DNA of 64,000 nucleotides. Source: Sunxiuqinia indica (GTDB lineage Bacteria; Bacteroidota; Bacteroidia; Bacteroidales; Prolixibacteraceae). Positions 35,434-44,587 of this stretch are shown one piece after another. The notes below the pieces were generated by a model. The model worked only from the letters and a program-made list of their open reading frames with translations, was not told the origin of the DNA and made no database searches. Position numbers and translations under genes: made by a program. The stretch lies in assembly GCF_009847015.1 (NCBI RefSeq), contig NZ_WVEM01000008.1:1-64000 (forward strand), read 5' to 3'. Within the stretch, counting starts at the first letter, position 1. Every line of letters begins with the position of its first letter.

Positions 35434-36963
35434 CTAATATCCCGGATTTTGTTCCAGTTCATCGTTTAGCTGCATTTCTCGATATGGGATCGCATACAAT
35501 AATTTATCTAACGAGATATCATATGTCCTGTCTTGCAAGTAGGGATACATCGCTTTTGTACGTTCTCCAAAAGCTGTCATAACTTCTATCGCTTTGTCGG
35601 TTCTTAATAAATCAAACCAACGATGAGCTTCAAAAGCCAATTCATGACGGCGCTCGTTGGCAATTACATCATCTGTTAACGTGCCTACAGGTTCTAAACC
35701 AGCTCTTGACCGGACTTCATTTAAATAGGCCAGTCCCTGATCACCTTTGCTTTGTTCCAACAAGCATTCAGATAACATTAACAAAGCATCAGCATAACGG
35801 TAAAGTGGCCAGTTTTCATCCATATTATAGGGTTTCGAATGCGGATGAAGGTACTTCTTAACGAAATACCGTTTCAGCTGATAATTATCAATTGCCGCAT
35901 CTTTCGGATTTAATACATCTTCAATGACAATCATTCCATTTCCATCGGCAGAACCAACGGCAACGGCTATTGATTTGGCCAGTCGTTCATCTCCATCTTC
36001 ATACGAATCAACCATTTCCTGTGTCGGCATATTCCATCCACCGCGTGTCAGAATGTTTGAGCCAAGCCCTGTAACCAAGACGTCATTCCCTGTTTTTGGG
36101 AAGAAGCGATAAGCAAAGTTACTTTCTTGTCCCTGATCGCCTTCCTGATATTGCACCTCAAAAATTGACTCCCTATGGTTTTTATTCGCCGGATCATAAA
36201 TATCCGTATAATCAGGAAGCAGATCGTACCCCATTGTCATAATCTCGCGTAATTGAGTTTCAGCTCCTGCAAAATCACGTGATGGCTTGGTCATTAAAAC
36301 TTTTGCTAATAACATCCTAGCTGCTCCTTGTGTTGCTCTTCCATCCTGTGGAAACGAAGGAGCATCAAGTTTAGAGATTGCATCAGTCAAATCTGATTCA
36401 ATATGAGCATAAACCTCCTCAACAGAAGCACGCGGTAAAAAAGCTTCATCAGCTGTTTGCACTTCATTCAGGTAAAGTGGGACACCGCCATAAAGGCGAA
36501 CAAGATCGAAATAAAAGAACGCTCTTAAAAATTTTGCTTCCCCGGTTACTGAAGCTTCGAAATCAGCATCTAATTCAACTCCTTCAATGCGATCAAGAAT
36601 TGTATTTGCCCTTGAAATTCCTTCGTAGCAATTGTAATAAAAATTGTTTGCATGACGGTTATCTTCTTCGTCAATAAAATCGGCAATGTGCTCTAAAGAG
36701 ACTGCTGATCCGGTGCCACGGTTTGCGGCATAATAATCATAGTGGGCATTATCTGAACGCTGATCAGTCAGTAACCACCGTCCACGGTCGTTTGTTATCG
36801 ACCGAAGCGATTCATAGGTTCCTGTGACTGCCATTTCAAAGTGACTCTCCGTTTTATAAAAGCCAGAAGAATTTGTATACGACTCAGGCGCTAGTTCCAA
36901 AAATGAATCGGAGCAGGAAATAGTCATTAAAGCTATGATTCCCGTATATATTATTTTTTTCAT
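35434..36963 (-). CDS. SusD/RagB-family nutrient-binding lipoprotein (PUL3)
   Basis: Outer-membrane glycan-binding partner of the SusC 27 nt upstream; 509 residues with lipobox LMTISC (C17). SusD segments: EAKFLRAFFYFDLVRLYGGV, YADALLMLSECLLEQS, YLNEVRSRAGLEPVG and ELAFEAHRWFDLLRTDKAI, ending in AIPYREMQLNDELEQNPGY. The GH78 gene next to it suggests a rhamnose-containing glycan as ligand. Confidence 0.94.
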   Translation of the reverse strand: MKKIIYTGIIALMTISCSDSFLELAPESYTNSSGFYKTESHFEMAVTGTYESLRSITNDRGRWLLTDQRSDNAHYDYYAANRGTGSAVSLEHIADFIDEEDNRHANNFYYNCYEGISRANTILDRIEGVELDADFEASVTGEAKFLRAFFYFDLVRLYGGVPLYLNEVQTADEAFLPRASVEEVYAHIESDLTDAISKLDAPSFPQDGRATQGAARMLLAKVLMTKPSRDFAGAETQLREIMTMGYDLLPDYTDIYDPANKNHRESIFEVQYQEGDQGQESNFAYRFFPKTGNDVLVTGLGSNILTRGGWNMPTQEMVDSYEDGDERLAKSIAVAVGSADGNGMIVIEDVLNPKDAAIDNYQLKRYFVKKYLHPHSKPYNMDENWPLYRYADALLMLSECLLEQSKGDQGLAYLNEVRSRAGLEPVGTLTDDVIANERRHELAFEAHRWFDLLRTDKAIEVMTAFGERTKAMYPYLQDRTYDISLDKLLYAIPYREMQLNDELEQNPGY

Positions 36964-36990
36964 ATTCTTAATGTTTTTCTTCTAGTTAGA

Positions 36991-39900
36991 TTAAAAGTTT
37001 AGATTACATCCAATTGTAAAAGTTCTTGGTACTGGGTAGGCCGTATTGTCTACACCTAGTCCATTCCAATTCAGGCCAGAACTAACTTCAGGATTTCCTC
37101 CCGTGTACTTCGTAATAATGGAAAGCTGCTGTCCACTCACATAAAAACGAGCCCGTTTGATGTATTTCTTAGGAGAAATCGTATACCCCAAAGTCACGTT
37201 CTTAATAGCTAAATGTGTTCCATCAGACACCCATCGTGTATTGTTAAAACGGAACAATTCAGTCGTTCCTGCTTTGGTACGGGGAACAACACCATTGCCA
37301 GAATTTTCCAATGATCTCCAACGATCAGCAACATTCGTTTCAACATTAAATACACCATCCAAGTTATTGGTATTCTCGAAAGATCGAGCAATGATATCTC
37401 CTCCGATAACACCGCTCATTACAATACTTAAATCAAAATTTCGGTAGGAGAATTCATTCATAATACCAAAGACCAAATCAGGATTCGGATCACCAATGAT
37501 TGTGCGATCATCTTCATCAATCACTCCATCTCCGCTGATGTCTTTCATTCTGACAGTTCCAACCTCAGATGAAGCATGTTTAGGCTGTTTATTAAATTCT
37601 TCCTCGGTCATGTATATGCCATCATAAACATATCCCATAAATACACCGACAGGTTCTCCAACAGCCAAACGGTTGATATCTCCTGCATTGTCGTAACCAC
37701 CAATCGGAACGTTTTCTGTTCCCAGTTGCTTCACTTCATTTTCGTTGAAAGCGAGGTTAATGTTCGTACTCCATTTAAAATCATTAACCATGTTCTTCGT
37801 TTCAAGCGAAATTTCGTGTCCCCAGAAATCGATCTGTCCTACGTTGTATTGAACATTTGAGAATCCTGAAGCCATTGGAATATCTAACTGGTAAAGTAAA
37901 TTGTCAGTCGATTTTCTATAGTAGTCGTATTTTAGAAAAAGTCGATCTTTGAAAAAGCCTAAGTCTAGACCAACATCAAACTGAGTTGTTTCTTCCCATG
38001 TTAATTCTGAATTACCCAATCCTGTCAACGCTTTTCCTGCCTCCAAAACACCACCGAATACGTAATTAGCAGCAGCAACCCCGGCAATGTGTGAATAATT
38101 TCCAATATTATTATTTCCGGTAATTCCATAGCTAGCTCTTAATTTCATATAGTTCATCTTAGAACTAATATTCTGAAAAAAATCTTCTTCTGAAAGAATC
38201 CATCCAGCAGAGAATGAGGGAAAAGTAGCCCATTTATTATTGGCTCCAAATCTGGAAGAACCGTCCCGGCGAAAAGTTGCTTGAAGGTAGTACTTATTCG
38301 CGTAGTTATAATTCAATCTACTGATATAAGAAATCATGGACCAAGCAGTTGTCCTGCTACCTCCAGTCGTTGTTGCAGCAGCATCTAACCACGAAATTTC
38401 GTCATCCGGATAATCGGTCCCCGAAAGATCACTACCTTCCCATCGGTATTTCTGGCTTGTATAACCAGCCAAAAATTCGAGATTGTGTTTATCAAAACTC
38501 TTTGAATAGGTTAAAATGTTTTCAATTAACCAAGAATAATAATAACCAGTATTGTACTCGCCTTCAGCTGGCTGAGGAGGTGCTTGTCCTAATCTACCTC
38601 CAACTGTAGATGGAGAAAATGATTTCAAATGTTCACTCTCCAGTTCAACTCCTGCCTGAAACTTATACTTCAGTCCGTCAATGATGTCAAGTTCAAGAAA
38701 TGAATTGGTCAGTAAGTGAAGCTTTGTTCTTTTGTTTTCCTGCTCCGTCAAAACACGATACCAATTTGGCTGTGCGAACATGTTTGGAGCACTCAATTCC
38801 AGTCGTAAATCACCATTTTCATCCCATGGACTCAATATTGGAGAAACAGTAACTGCCGTTCCAATAATTTCACGAAATCCATCCGTATTTTGATTTTCTG
38901 AAGTTTGTAAAGATGGTGCAATATTAAAACCAATTTTAATGTGATCGTTCACCGAATATTCGCTATTCCCTCTTAAAGAAAAACGTTCAAAACTTGTATT
39001 CAGCATGACTCCGTCCTGCTTAAAATAAGAACCGACAACAGCTGAAACAAACTTGTCTTTCCGACTCGTCGCACTTAAACTATAGCTTTGAATTGGAGCA
39101 GCCTGCAACATCACATCGTACCAATCAGTGCCGTCTCCATACTGTGAAGGATTTTGATATGGCACAGGGACAACAGCCTCTCCATCAGCATTCTTCCATC
39201 CTTCATAACGGATTTTATCTTCGAAGAATTCTTTTTGATATTGTGCAAATTGTCGAGCATTCATCAAATCCGGACGACCTCTCTCTGGAGTGCTCTGAAC
39301 GCCATAATAAGCATTGAAATTGAAATCTGTTCTCCCTTTTTTTGCCCGTTTAGTTGTAATCAGAATAACTCCGTTCCCTGCTCTAGATCCATATAATGAA
39401 GTCGCAGAAGCATCCTTCAACACCGTATATGATTGAATTTCATCAGGATTAATATTATTAATACCCCCTACAATGGGGAAGCCATCCACGACAAACAAGG
39501 GCTGATTATCAGCATTTATAGAGGTTGCTCCCCGAATTCGAAAAAGCATACCTTCTCCTGGTTGTCCTGTGGTTTGATTAATTTGAACACCAGCTACCTG
39601 ACCTTGAAGTTTTTGAGCAAACTGACCAACAGGAATACTTTGTAGTTCTTCTGCATTTACATTTTGTACAGAACCTGTTATATCCCTTTTCTTCTGGGTA
39701 CCATAAGCAATGGCAACCACTTCTTCAATCCCAATAGCATCTTCTTCCATTGTTATATTGAGTGTCGTTTTATTATTAACAGGCACTTCCTGCATCTTCA
39801 TTCCAACGAAAGAAAATTGAAGAACGGCATCATTAGGAACATCCTTCAAAACAAAATATCCATCGATATCTGTTATTGTTCCAATAGTAGTACCTTTTAA

Positions 39901-40353
39901 AACGACGGTTACGCCAGGAAGTGACTCTCCATCACGATTCTGGACTGATCCACTTACATCGATTTGCTGCGATGATAGCTTATTTTCATCGATATTGGAC
40001 AGGATAATCTGTCTGTCCTGGATCGCATATTTGACACCGGTTTGCATGAACAGTTGATCGAGAATCGTCCCAACCTCCTGGTTATCTACACTCAAACTAA
40101 CTTTTCGGTTGACATTAATCAAGTCCTGATTATAGAGAAAATAGAAATTAGTTTGATTCTCTATTTCATTCAGGATTTCAGAAATACGTGTGTCGGAGAA
40201 GTTCATGGAGATTCGGGTTTGTTGCGAATAGCTATTGATCGCTGAAACCTGAAAAACTCCGATTAGCAGAAGGGTTAGTGTTACTCTCATAAACAATAAC
40301 GTTTTTTTTAGCACAGACCAATTCCTGACCTTTGCCTTCTTAGTTTTTTTCAT
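36991..40353 (-). CDS. SusC/RagA TonB-dependent transporter (PUL3)
   Basis: TonB-dependent outer-membrane importer of 1120 residues. Signal segment near 25-45 (LTLLLIGVFQVSAINSYS), STN domain about 48-118 (ISMNFSDTRISEILNEIENQ), carboxypeptidase-like domain from VSGSVQNRDGESLPGVTVVL, plug with AYGTQKKRDITGSVQ and VLKDASATSLYGSRAGNGVI, barrel ending FTIGCNLNF. The STN domain fits with the FecR/ECF pair upstream. The calcium-like DISGDGVIDEDDRTIIGDPN loop in the barrel is a common SusC surface feature. Confidence 0.95.
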   Translation of the reverse strand: MKKTKKAKVRNWSVLKKTLLFMRVTLTLLLIGVFQVSAINSYSQQTRISMNFSDTRISEILNEIENQTNFYFLYNQDLINVNRKVSLSVDNQEVGTILDQLFMQTGVKYAIQDRQIILSNIDENKLSSQQIDVSGSVQNRDGESLPGVTVVLKGTTIGTITDIDGYFVLKDVPNDAVLQFSFVGMKMQEVPVNNKTTLNITMEEDAIGIEEVVAIAYGTQKKRDITGSVQNVNAEELQSIPVGQFAQKLQGQVAGVQINQTTGQPGEGMLFRIRGATSINADNQPLFVVDGFPIVGGINNINPDEIQSYTVLKDASATSLYGSRAGNGVILITTKRAKKGRTDFNFNAYYGVQSTPERGRPDLMNARQFAQYQKEFFEDKIRYEGWKNADGEAVVPVPYQNPSQYGDGTDWYDVMLQAAPIQSYSLSATSRKDKFVSAVVGSYFKQDGVMLNTSFERFSLRGNSEYSVNDHIKIGFNIAPSLQTSENQNTDGFREIIGTAVTVSPILSPWDENGDLRLELSAPNMFAQPNWYRVLTEQENKRTKLHLLTNSFLELDIIDGLKYKFQAGVELESEHLKSFSPSTVGGRLGQAPPQPAEGEYNTGYYYSWLIENILTYSKSFDKHNLEFLAGYTSQKYRWEGSDLSGTDYPDDEISWLDAAATTTGGSRTTAWSMISYISRLNYNYANKYYLQATFRRDGSSRFGANNKWATFPSFSAGWILSEEDFFQNISSKMNYMKLRASYGITGNNNIGNYSHIAGVAAANYVFGGVLEAGKALTGLGNSELTWEETTQFDVGLDLGFFKDRLFLKYDYYRKSTDNLLYQLDIPMASGFSNVQYNVGQIDFWGHEISLETKNMVNDFKWSTNINLAFNENEVKQLGTENVPIGGYDNAGDINRLAVGEPVGVFMGYVYDGIYMTEEEFNKQPKHASSEVGTVRMKDISGDGVIDEDDRTIIGDPNPDLVFGIMNEFSYRNFDLSIVMSGVIGGDIIARSFENTNNLDGVFNVETNVADRWRSLENSGNGVVPRTKAGTTELFRFNNTRWVSDGTHLAIKNVTLGYTISPKKYIKRARFYVSGQQLSIITKYTGGNPEVSSGLNWNGLGVDNTAYPVPRTFTIGCNLNF

Positions 40354-40407
40354 AAATTTACATTTGTAGGGTTAATAAATTAATTTAGTGCGACTCTACG
40401 TTTTATA

Positions 40408-40432
40408 AGGGAAGTGCTGGTACCACTTCCCT
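40408..40432. terminator. Hairpin between fecR and susC (PUL3)
   Basis: AAGGGAAGTG and CACTTCCCTT pair around a CTGGTAC centre, 4 nt after the fecR stop and about 55 nt before susC. As in PUL2 (25815-25843), no U-run follows on the transcribed strand, while the T-run is on the other strand. Confidence 0.6.
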
Positions 40433-40436
40433 TTTT

Positions 40437-41453
40437 TTATTTAGCTTCTATTATTACGTTTTTCTTTTCATAGACTCCGTTTTCATTCGTTTTACGTTCT
40501 ACAATTCGATATTTCATTGGCGTTGTAAGCGAGATCATACGTAAGATCTCATCCAGTTCTTCATCTTTAAAAGTAGCTTTGAAATTATACTCCCGTAGTT
40601 GTTTGTCCCTAATCTCAAAATCGACGTTGTACCATCGGGCAAGTTCTTTCACAACATCAGACAAAGGCTCATCTCTAAACTTAAGCACCCCTTTTGTCCA
40701 AGAAGTTAGTTCGGCTGCATCAACAGAACGAATTGCAGCTTTCTTTTTTTGAATATCATAACTAAACATTTCATCGGGCTTCATGGTGTACAGGTTCCTT
40801 TCATTGGCATTCAACACCTTAACTACACCTCTTTCTAATATGACATTTACCAGAGGATCATCTTCATAAGCAGAAACATCGAAAGAGGTGCCCCATACCT
40901 GAACAGTAATTTCTGAGGTTTTTACACGAAATCGCGCCCCTTGCTGGTGAACAACATCGAAATAGGCTTCACCATTTAGCTTTACCTCCCTATTCTTTGA
41001 AAAATCGACACAGTACGATAGATCAGAACCGCTATTTAGCCACCCGGAAGTTCCGTCAGGCAGCACAAATTCGGTTCTCGCCCCCATTGGTGAATGGATC
41101 GTCGCCATTGCCTGTGACTGCACTGCAGGTGTTTGCAATAACCAATAACCAAATCCAAGCAGAAGCGGAATCAATAATACTGCAGCAACCTTCTGATAGT
41201 AGTTTATAAATGAACGCCCTTTTGTCAATTGAGTCGATATCAGTGTCTGCATCTTCAGAAGACGAAGTATTCGGGACATACGATCATCCAGAGCTTGATC
41301 AGCAGGAATTCGTTCCCAATGATGCTGCATCTGATCTTTTAAAGTATCATCTGGATGTGAAAACATTTGGGATACTCGACGATAATCGCTCCTGCTATAA
41401 TCTCCGTTTGCAAAATTATCCAGTGGTTTTTTATTCGTTTCTCTTTTCTCCAT
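40437..41453 (-). CDS. FecR-family anti-sigma factor (PUL3)
   Basis: Anti-sigma factor of 338 residues. Cytoplasmic N-terminal part to about 85, one transmembrane helix (KVAAVLLIPLLLGFGYWLL), periplasmic FecR domain (LPDGTSGWLNSGSDLSYCVD, GEAYFDV, WGTSFDVSAY) and a C-terminal DUF4974 domain (LSDVVKELARWYNVDFEI) that docks with the SusC signalling domain. Encoded between its ECF sigma factor and SusC, it should gate expression of PUL3. Confidence 0.94.
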   Translation of the reverse strand: MEKRETNKKPLDNFANGDYSRSDYRRVSQMFSHPDDTLKDQMQHHWERIPADQALDDRMSRILRLLKMQTLISTQLTKGRSFINYYQKVAAVLLIPLLLGFGYWLLQTPAVQSQAMATIHSPMGARTEFVLPDGTSGWLNSGSDLSYCVDFSKNREVKLNGEAYFDVVHQQGARFRVKTSEITVQVWGTSFDVSAYEDDPLVNVILERGVVKVLNANERNLYTMKPDEMFSYDIQKKKAAIRSVDAAELTSWTKGVLKFRDEPLSDVVKELARWYNVDFEIRDKQLREYNFKATFKDEELDEILRMISLTTPMKYRIVERKTNENGVYEKKNVIIEAK

Positions 41454-41629
41454 GCAGCACTTAAGTAATTCCTCTGTTTATACTTGTTTGCTTGTTTTAT
41501 CCCAAATTCTCAAAAACCCCTATTCCTAAACTGATCTTTTTTTAAAAAAAATCTGAGACGGGTTCAAACGAATCGTAGAATAACGAACTACAACAAGGAA
41601 AATCAAGGATTAAAAAAACGAGAATGAAT

Positions 41630-42223
41630 TTAATTTTCAAGGAATAAAGACAAAAAGAGTAATCCGCCAGGGAGCTCCTCTTCGAATCGTTTTTTTAGGT
41701 ATTTCATAGCTTCGGTAATCTGGTTCTCGACAGTTTTAGCAGAAACACCGAATTCTTCAGCAATTTGTTTTACAGGTATTCCGTGTTGTTTACGTCTAAT
41801 AAATACCTCTTTTCTTCTTTCAGGCATCTCGCTAATAAAACCATCCAATTTTGTTAATACCAACTGAAAATTATTTTCATATTCAACACAATCCCTTCCA
41901 TCATCTAACTGATCCACCAACTCCAATCTGAATTGATTCTCCTTTGCTTTTCGATTGAATGATTTTTTGATCGAATTAAAAGCAATTGTAAATAAATAAG
42001 ATTGAAACGATGTTCCTGTTTTTAACGAAAAGCGATTGGTCCAAACCTTCAGAAAAACTTCCTGCACGATTTCTTCAGCCTGATCGGCTTCTTTCAGGTA
42101 CGACAAAGAAAACATAAAAAGCTTTTGACCATAGCGTTTGAAAAGCATTTCAAATGCATCATGGTCACTCTTTCGAAGCGACCGCACCAGATTCAAATCA
42201 CTATGAGGAATGTACGAATTCAA
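41630..42223 (-). CDS. ECF sigma-70 factor (PUL3)
   Basis: Bacteroidetes ECF sigma factor, 197 residues. Region 2: AFEMLFKRYGQKLFMFSLSY and EEIVQEVFLKVW; region 4: MPERRKEVFIRRKQHGIPVK and QIAEEFGVSAKTVENQITEA. It is probably held by the FecR encoded 177 nt downstream and activates the PUL3 susC promoter. It shares only family-level similarity with the PUL2 sigma factor, so cross-talk is not implied. Confidence 0.94.
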   Translation of the reverse strand: MNSYIPHSDLNLVRSLRKSDHDAFEMLFKRYGQKLFMFSLSYLKEADQAEEIVQEVFLKVWTNRFSLKTGTSFQSYLFTIAFNSIKKSFNRKAKENQFRLELVDQLDDGRDCVEYENNFQLVLTKLDGFISEMPERRKEVFIRRKQHGIPVKQIAEEFGVSAKTVENQITEAMKYLKKRFEEELPGGLLFLSLFLEN

Positions 42224-42570
42224 GAGTTACCTTTATTTTGTGACAATAAAGGAATAAAAAAAAACTTAGACCACAACGAATAAGATATTAGCTTGCCGAG
42301 ATACTATGCTTCCCCGATGCCCCACTGTCAGAAAATTACTGGAATATTAAGTTAGAGTTTTCTTGTATCAGAAATCAGCACGTAGGCAGATGAAACAAAC
42401 GTGCCTGAAGAACATTGGTTCTCCATTAGCTGGTATTAGCCCGTTGGCTCAAAAGCTAATGAATATCTACTGCTATAACTACTCAATTTGAACAAAAAAA
42501 GCAGGCTGTCAAATAACTCAGACCAGGTAATAAATAATGGCCATCTCCTGAAATTGCATCTTGAATTAAA
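42224..42570. other. Intergenic stretch upstream of the PUL3 sigma gene
   Basis: No coding region, tRNA fold or gene remnant is recognised. It should contain the promoter of the ECF sigma gene, but I find no good match to TAnnTTTG on the minus strand. It marks the boundary between the PUL region and more general chromosomal genes. Confidence 0.4.
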
Positions 42571-42608
42571 AAGAAAATCAGGTTCAAAAAAAACTCCCGG
42601 AACCTGAT
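42571..42608 (-). terminator. Terminator of the fructokinase gene
   Basis: Stem ATCAGGTTC (42577-42585) pairs with GAACCTGAT (42600-42608), 14-nt loop, followed on the minus strand by TTTTCTTTTT. It lies 8 nt after the stop codon of the PfkB-family gene. Confidence 0.75.
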
Positions 42609-42615
42609 ATGGTTG

Positions 42616-43518
42616 CTATTCTAAGTTCGACATCAGGATCTGTTTGATCTCCTGCATATCGTATTTCGGCGTTGCTCCTGCTTTGGAAGCTACAAATGCT
42701 CCTGTGGCACATGCAAGTGCCAGTGCATCTTCGTATGACTTATTTTCGAACATAGCAGAAACCAGTCCTGCCAGAAATGCATCTCCGGCACCAACAGTAT
42801 CTACGGCATTAATTTTAAATCCCGGATGCTCATAGAAATTACCTTCGCAATATAACGCTGCACCATTTTTTCCTTTTGTAACACATACCAAATCAGCATC
42901 GTAATGTTCCGACAACCACTGAACCATCTTTTTTTCAGTCATGTTGTGTTTATTATGCCAGCCAGCAAAAACACGCAATTCGTCATCATTTAACTTGATT
43001 ATATCAGATTTATGTAGCAGAGGCTCAACAATTTCCCGACGATCATACGGTTTTCGGAGGTTGACATCAATCAGTTTTATCGCATCACCTTCGAGGAGTT
43101 TGACAAGCGTATTGCGGGTTTGCTCATTTCGCGAAGCCAACGAACCATAAACTAAAAGCCCACATTCTTTTGCTTTAGACTGTAATGAATCAGTCAGTTG
43201 GAGATTATCCCATGCAACGGGTTCACATATTTTGTAGGTCGCATTGTTGTTGGCATCCAGATGCACCAACACTTCACTGGTTGGAAGTTTTTCATCTACC
43301 TGAATATACTCAGTCCTTAAACCGGATCTTTCGATAAAAGTCGTTAACTCCTTACCCGCTCCATCATTTCCAATTCGACTTGAAATCGCTGCACATTGAC
43401 CAATCGCATTCATATGCAAAGCCACATTCATAGGAGCCCCTCCCGGCTTTGCTCCTGATGGAAGACGATCCCACAATATCTCCCCAATGCACAGTATTTG
43501 TTTATTATTGATTTTCAT
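42616..43518 (-). CDS. PfkB-family sugar kinase, probably fructokinase
   Basis: ATP-dependent sugar kinase of the ribokinase/PfkB family, 300 residues, cytosolic. Seen: the N-terminal CIGEILWDRLPSGAKPGGAP substrate region typical of bacterial fructokinases, and the C-terminal DTVGAGDAFLAG anion-hole motif with catalytic aspartate. Directly upstream is the broken end of a sugar MFS transporter, which probably once supplied its substrate. Start at 43518 gives MKINNKQILCIG. Confidence 0.88.
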   Translation of the reverse strand: MKINNKQILCIGEILWDRLPSGAKPGGAPMNVALHMNAIGQCAAISSRIGNDGAGKELTTFIERSGLRTEYIQVDEKLPTSEVLVHLDANNNATYKICEPVAWDNLQLTDSLQSKAKECGLLVYGSLASRNEQTRNTLVKLLEGDAIKLIDVNLRKPYDRREIVEPLLHKSDIIKLNDDELRVFAGWHNKHNMTEKKMVQWLSEHYDADLVCVTKGKNGAALYCEGNFYEHPGFKINAVDTVGAGDAFLAGLVSAMFENKSYEDALALACATGAFVASKAGATPKYDMQEIKQILMSNLE

Positions 43519-43538
43519 TACCCCCGAATTTTGGTTGG

Positions 43539-43658
43539 TTAAAACTTATGATGACGTTTTTCCATATCTGCTTGTATTTCTTCCAAAGATTTACTGTTGG
43601 TTTCAGGTACTACTTTCCAGGCAAACAAAAGCGCTACAGAGCTGGTTCCACTATAAAT
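43539..43658 (-). pseudogene. C-terminal remnant of an MFS sugar porter
   Basis: Reading the minus strand from about 43658 to the TAA at 43541-43539 gives SSVALLFAWKVVPETNSKSL followed by EEIQADMEKRHHKF. This matches the end of sugar-porter MFS transporters: last transmembrane helix, then the hallmark VPETKGKSLEEI. An in-frame TGA lies just upstream (43661-43659), and nothing of the other ~430 residues remains, because the HAD-phosphatase gene ends at 43663. A deletion has therefore removed nearly the whole transporter next to the fructokinase gene. Confidence 0.8.
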
Positions 43659-43662
43659 TCAA

Positions 43663-44493
43663 CTACAAATACTTTTTTAACGATTGACTGAAAGCACTTT
43701 CCTCGTTTGACAAGGCTTTACGGAAAAGAGACTTCAACTCTTCCGGCCCATTGTCGACCAAATAAGAGTGCGAGGTAAAATTCAGCAAATCCAGATCATT
43801 GTAATCATTGCCAATACCAAATGTCATATGATGATGAATTTTTTCCTGATCGCACAAAAACCTAACAGCATTTCCTTTCGAAACATCTTTGTGAAAAATC
43901 TCCATCCAAATGTAATTGGTATCCAGTGGCGAGGAAGTTCTGACAACCTTGATATCGTCAAATTGCTTTTTCAATTCTGATTTTATCTGAAAAAATAAAT
44001 CCGGTTTATTCGGGAAAATGACTAGAAACTGGCAAGCGTCATGTTGCAGTTTTTCCAGTATTGGCAATTTCTCAGACACTGCATTGTGAAATTCAAAATA
44101 ACGCTCGAATTCTTCACAAGAATTTTCTCCCCGAAAATACCAACATCTGAAATTCTCAGGTACCGCACGAAACAAGTGAAAATTCATCTTTTTGTGGACA
44201 AAATATTGAATGATTCCCTGAGTCGTTTCTCGCGAAAGATTTTGCTGATAAACCAATTTCTTTGCTTTCCAGTCGTAAATTCCTGCACCGGATGAAAAAG
44301 CCACATAATCGAAAGGCAAATGTTCCGGAATAACTTCCTGAACCTTTTGAAAATTACGCCCGGTAGCCACAACGCGTAACACGCTGCGTTCACCCAAAAT
44401 ATTCAACATTTGGATGTCATCCTCACTAATAGACTTATCATTTTTTAAAAATGTGCCATCCAAGTCGGTGGCCACTAAACGGATGTCTTTCAT
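43663..44493 (-). CDS. HAD-superfamily Cof-type sugar phosphatase
   Basis: Cytosolic HAD-IIB (Cof-like) phosphatase; 276 residues from the preferred start at 44493 (MKDIRLVATDLDG). Motif I is DLDGTF with nucleophile aspartate, motif II VVATGRNF, motif IV GIGNDYNDLDLL. Such enzymes remove phosphate from sugar phosphates or flavin-type cofactors; the substrate cannot be told. Its stop codon abuts the transporter remnant, so the C-terminal residues after the HAD fold may have been changed by the deletion. Confidence 0.88.
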   Translation of the reverse strand: MKDIRLVATDLDGTFLKNDKSISEDDIQMLNILGERSVLRVVATGRNFQKVQEVIPEHLPFDYVAFSSGAGIYDWKAKKLVYQQNLSRETTQGIIQYFVHKKMNFHLFRAVPENFRCWYFRGENSCEEFERYFEFHNAVSEKLPILEKLQHDACQFLVIFPNKPDLFFQIKSELKKQFDDIKVVRTSSPLDTNYIWMEIFHKDVSKGNAVRFLCDQEKIHHHMTFGIGNDYNDLDLLNFTSHSYLVDNGPEELKSLFRKALSNEESAFSQSLKKYL

Positions 44494-44521
44494 GTGTTTA
44501 TAATTGTTTATTTTTTGCAAC

Positions 44522-44586
44522 ACATGGTACTCGCTTTAAAGAATCATGCTTCTGCGTGCGAATGTATTTACATGCCCGTTTCATCA
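44522..44586. repeat. Dispersed palindromic element, copy C
   Basis: Left arm ACATGGTACTCGCTT and right arm TTTACATGCCCGTTTCAT match the other copies, with about 3 extra bases in the centre. It fills almost the whole gap between the pyridoxal-kinase-like gene and the HAD gene, and is the most diverged in spacing. Confidence 0.6.
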
Positions 44587-44587
44587 C

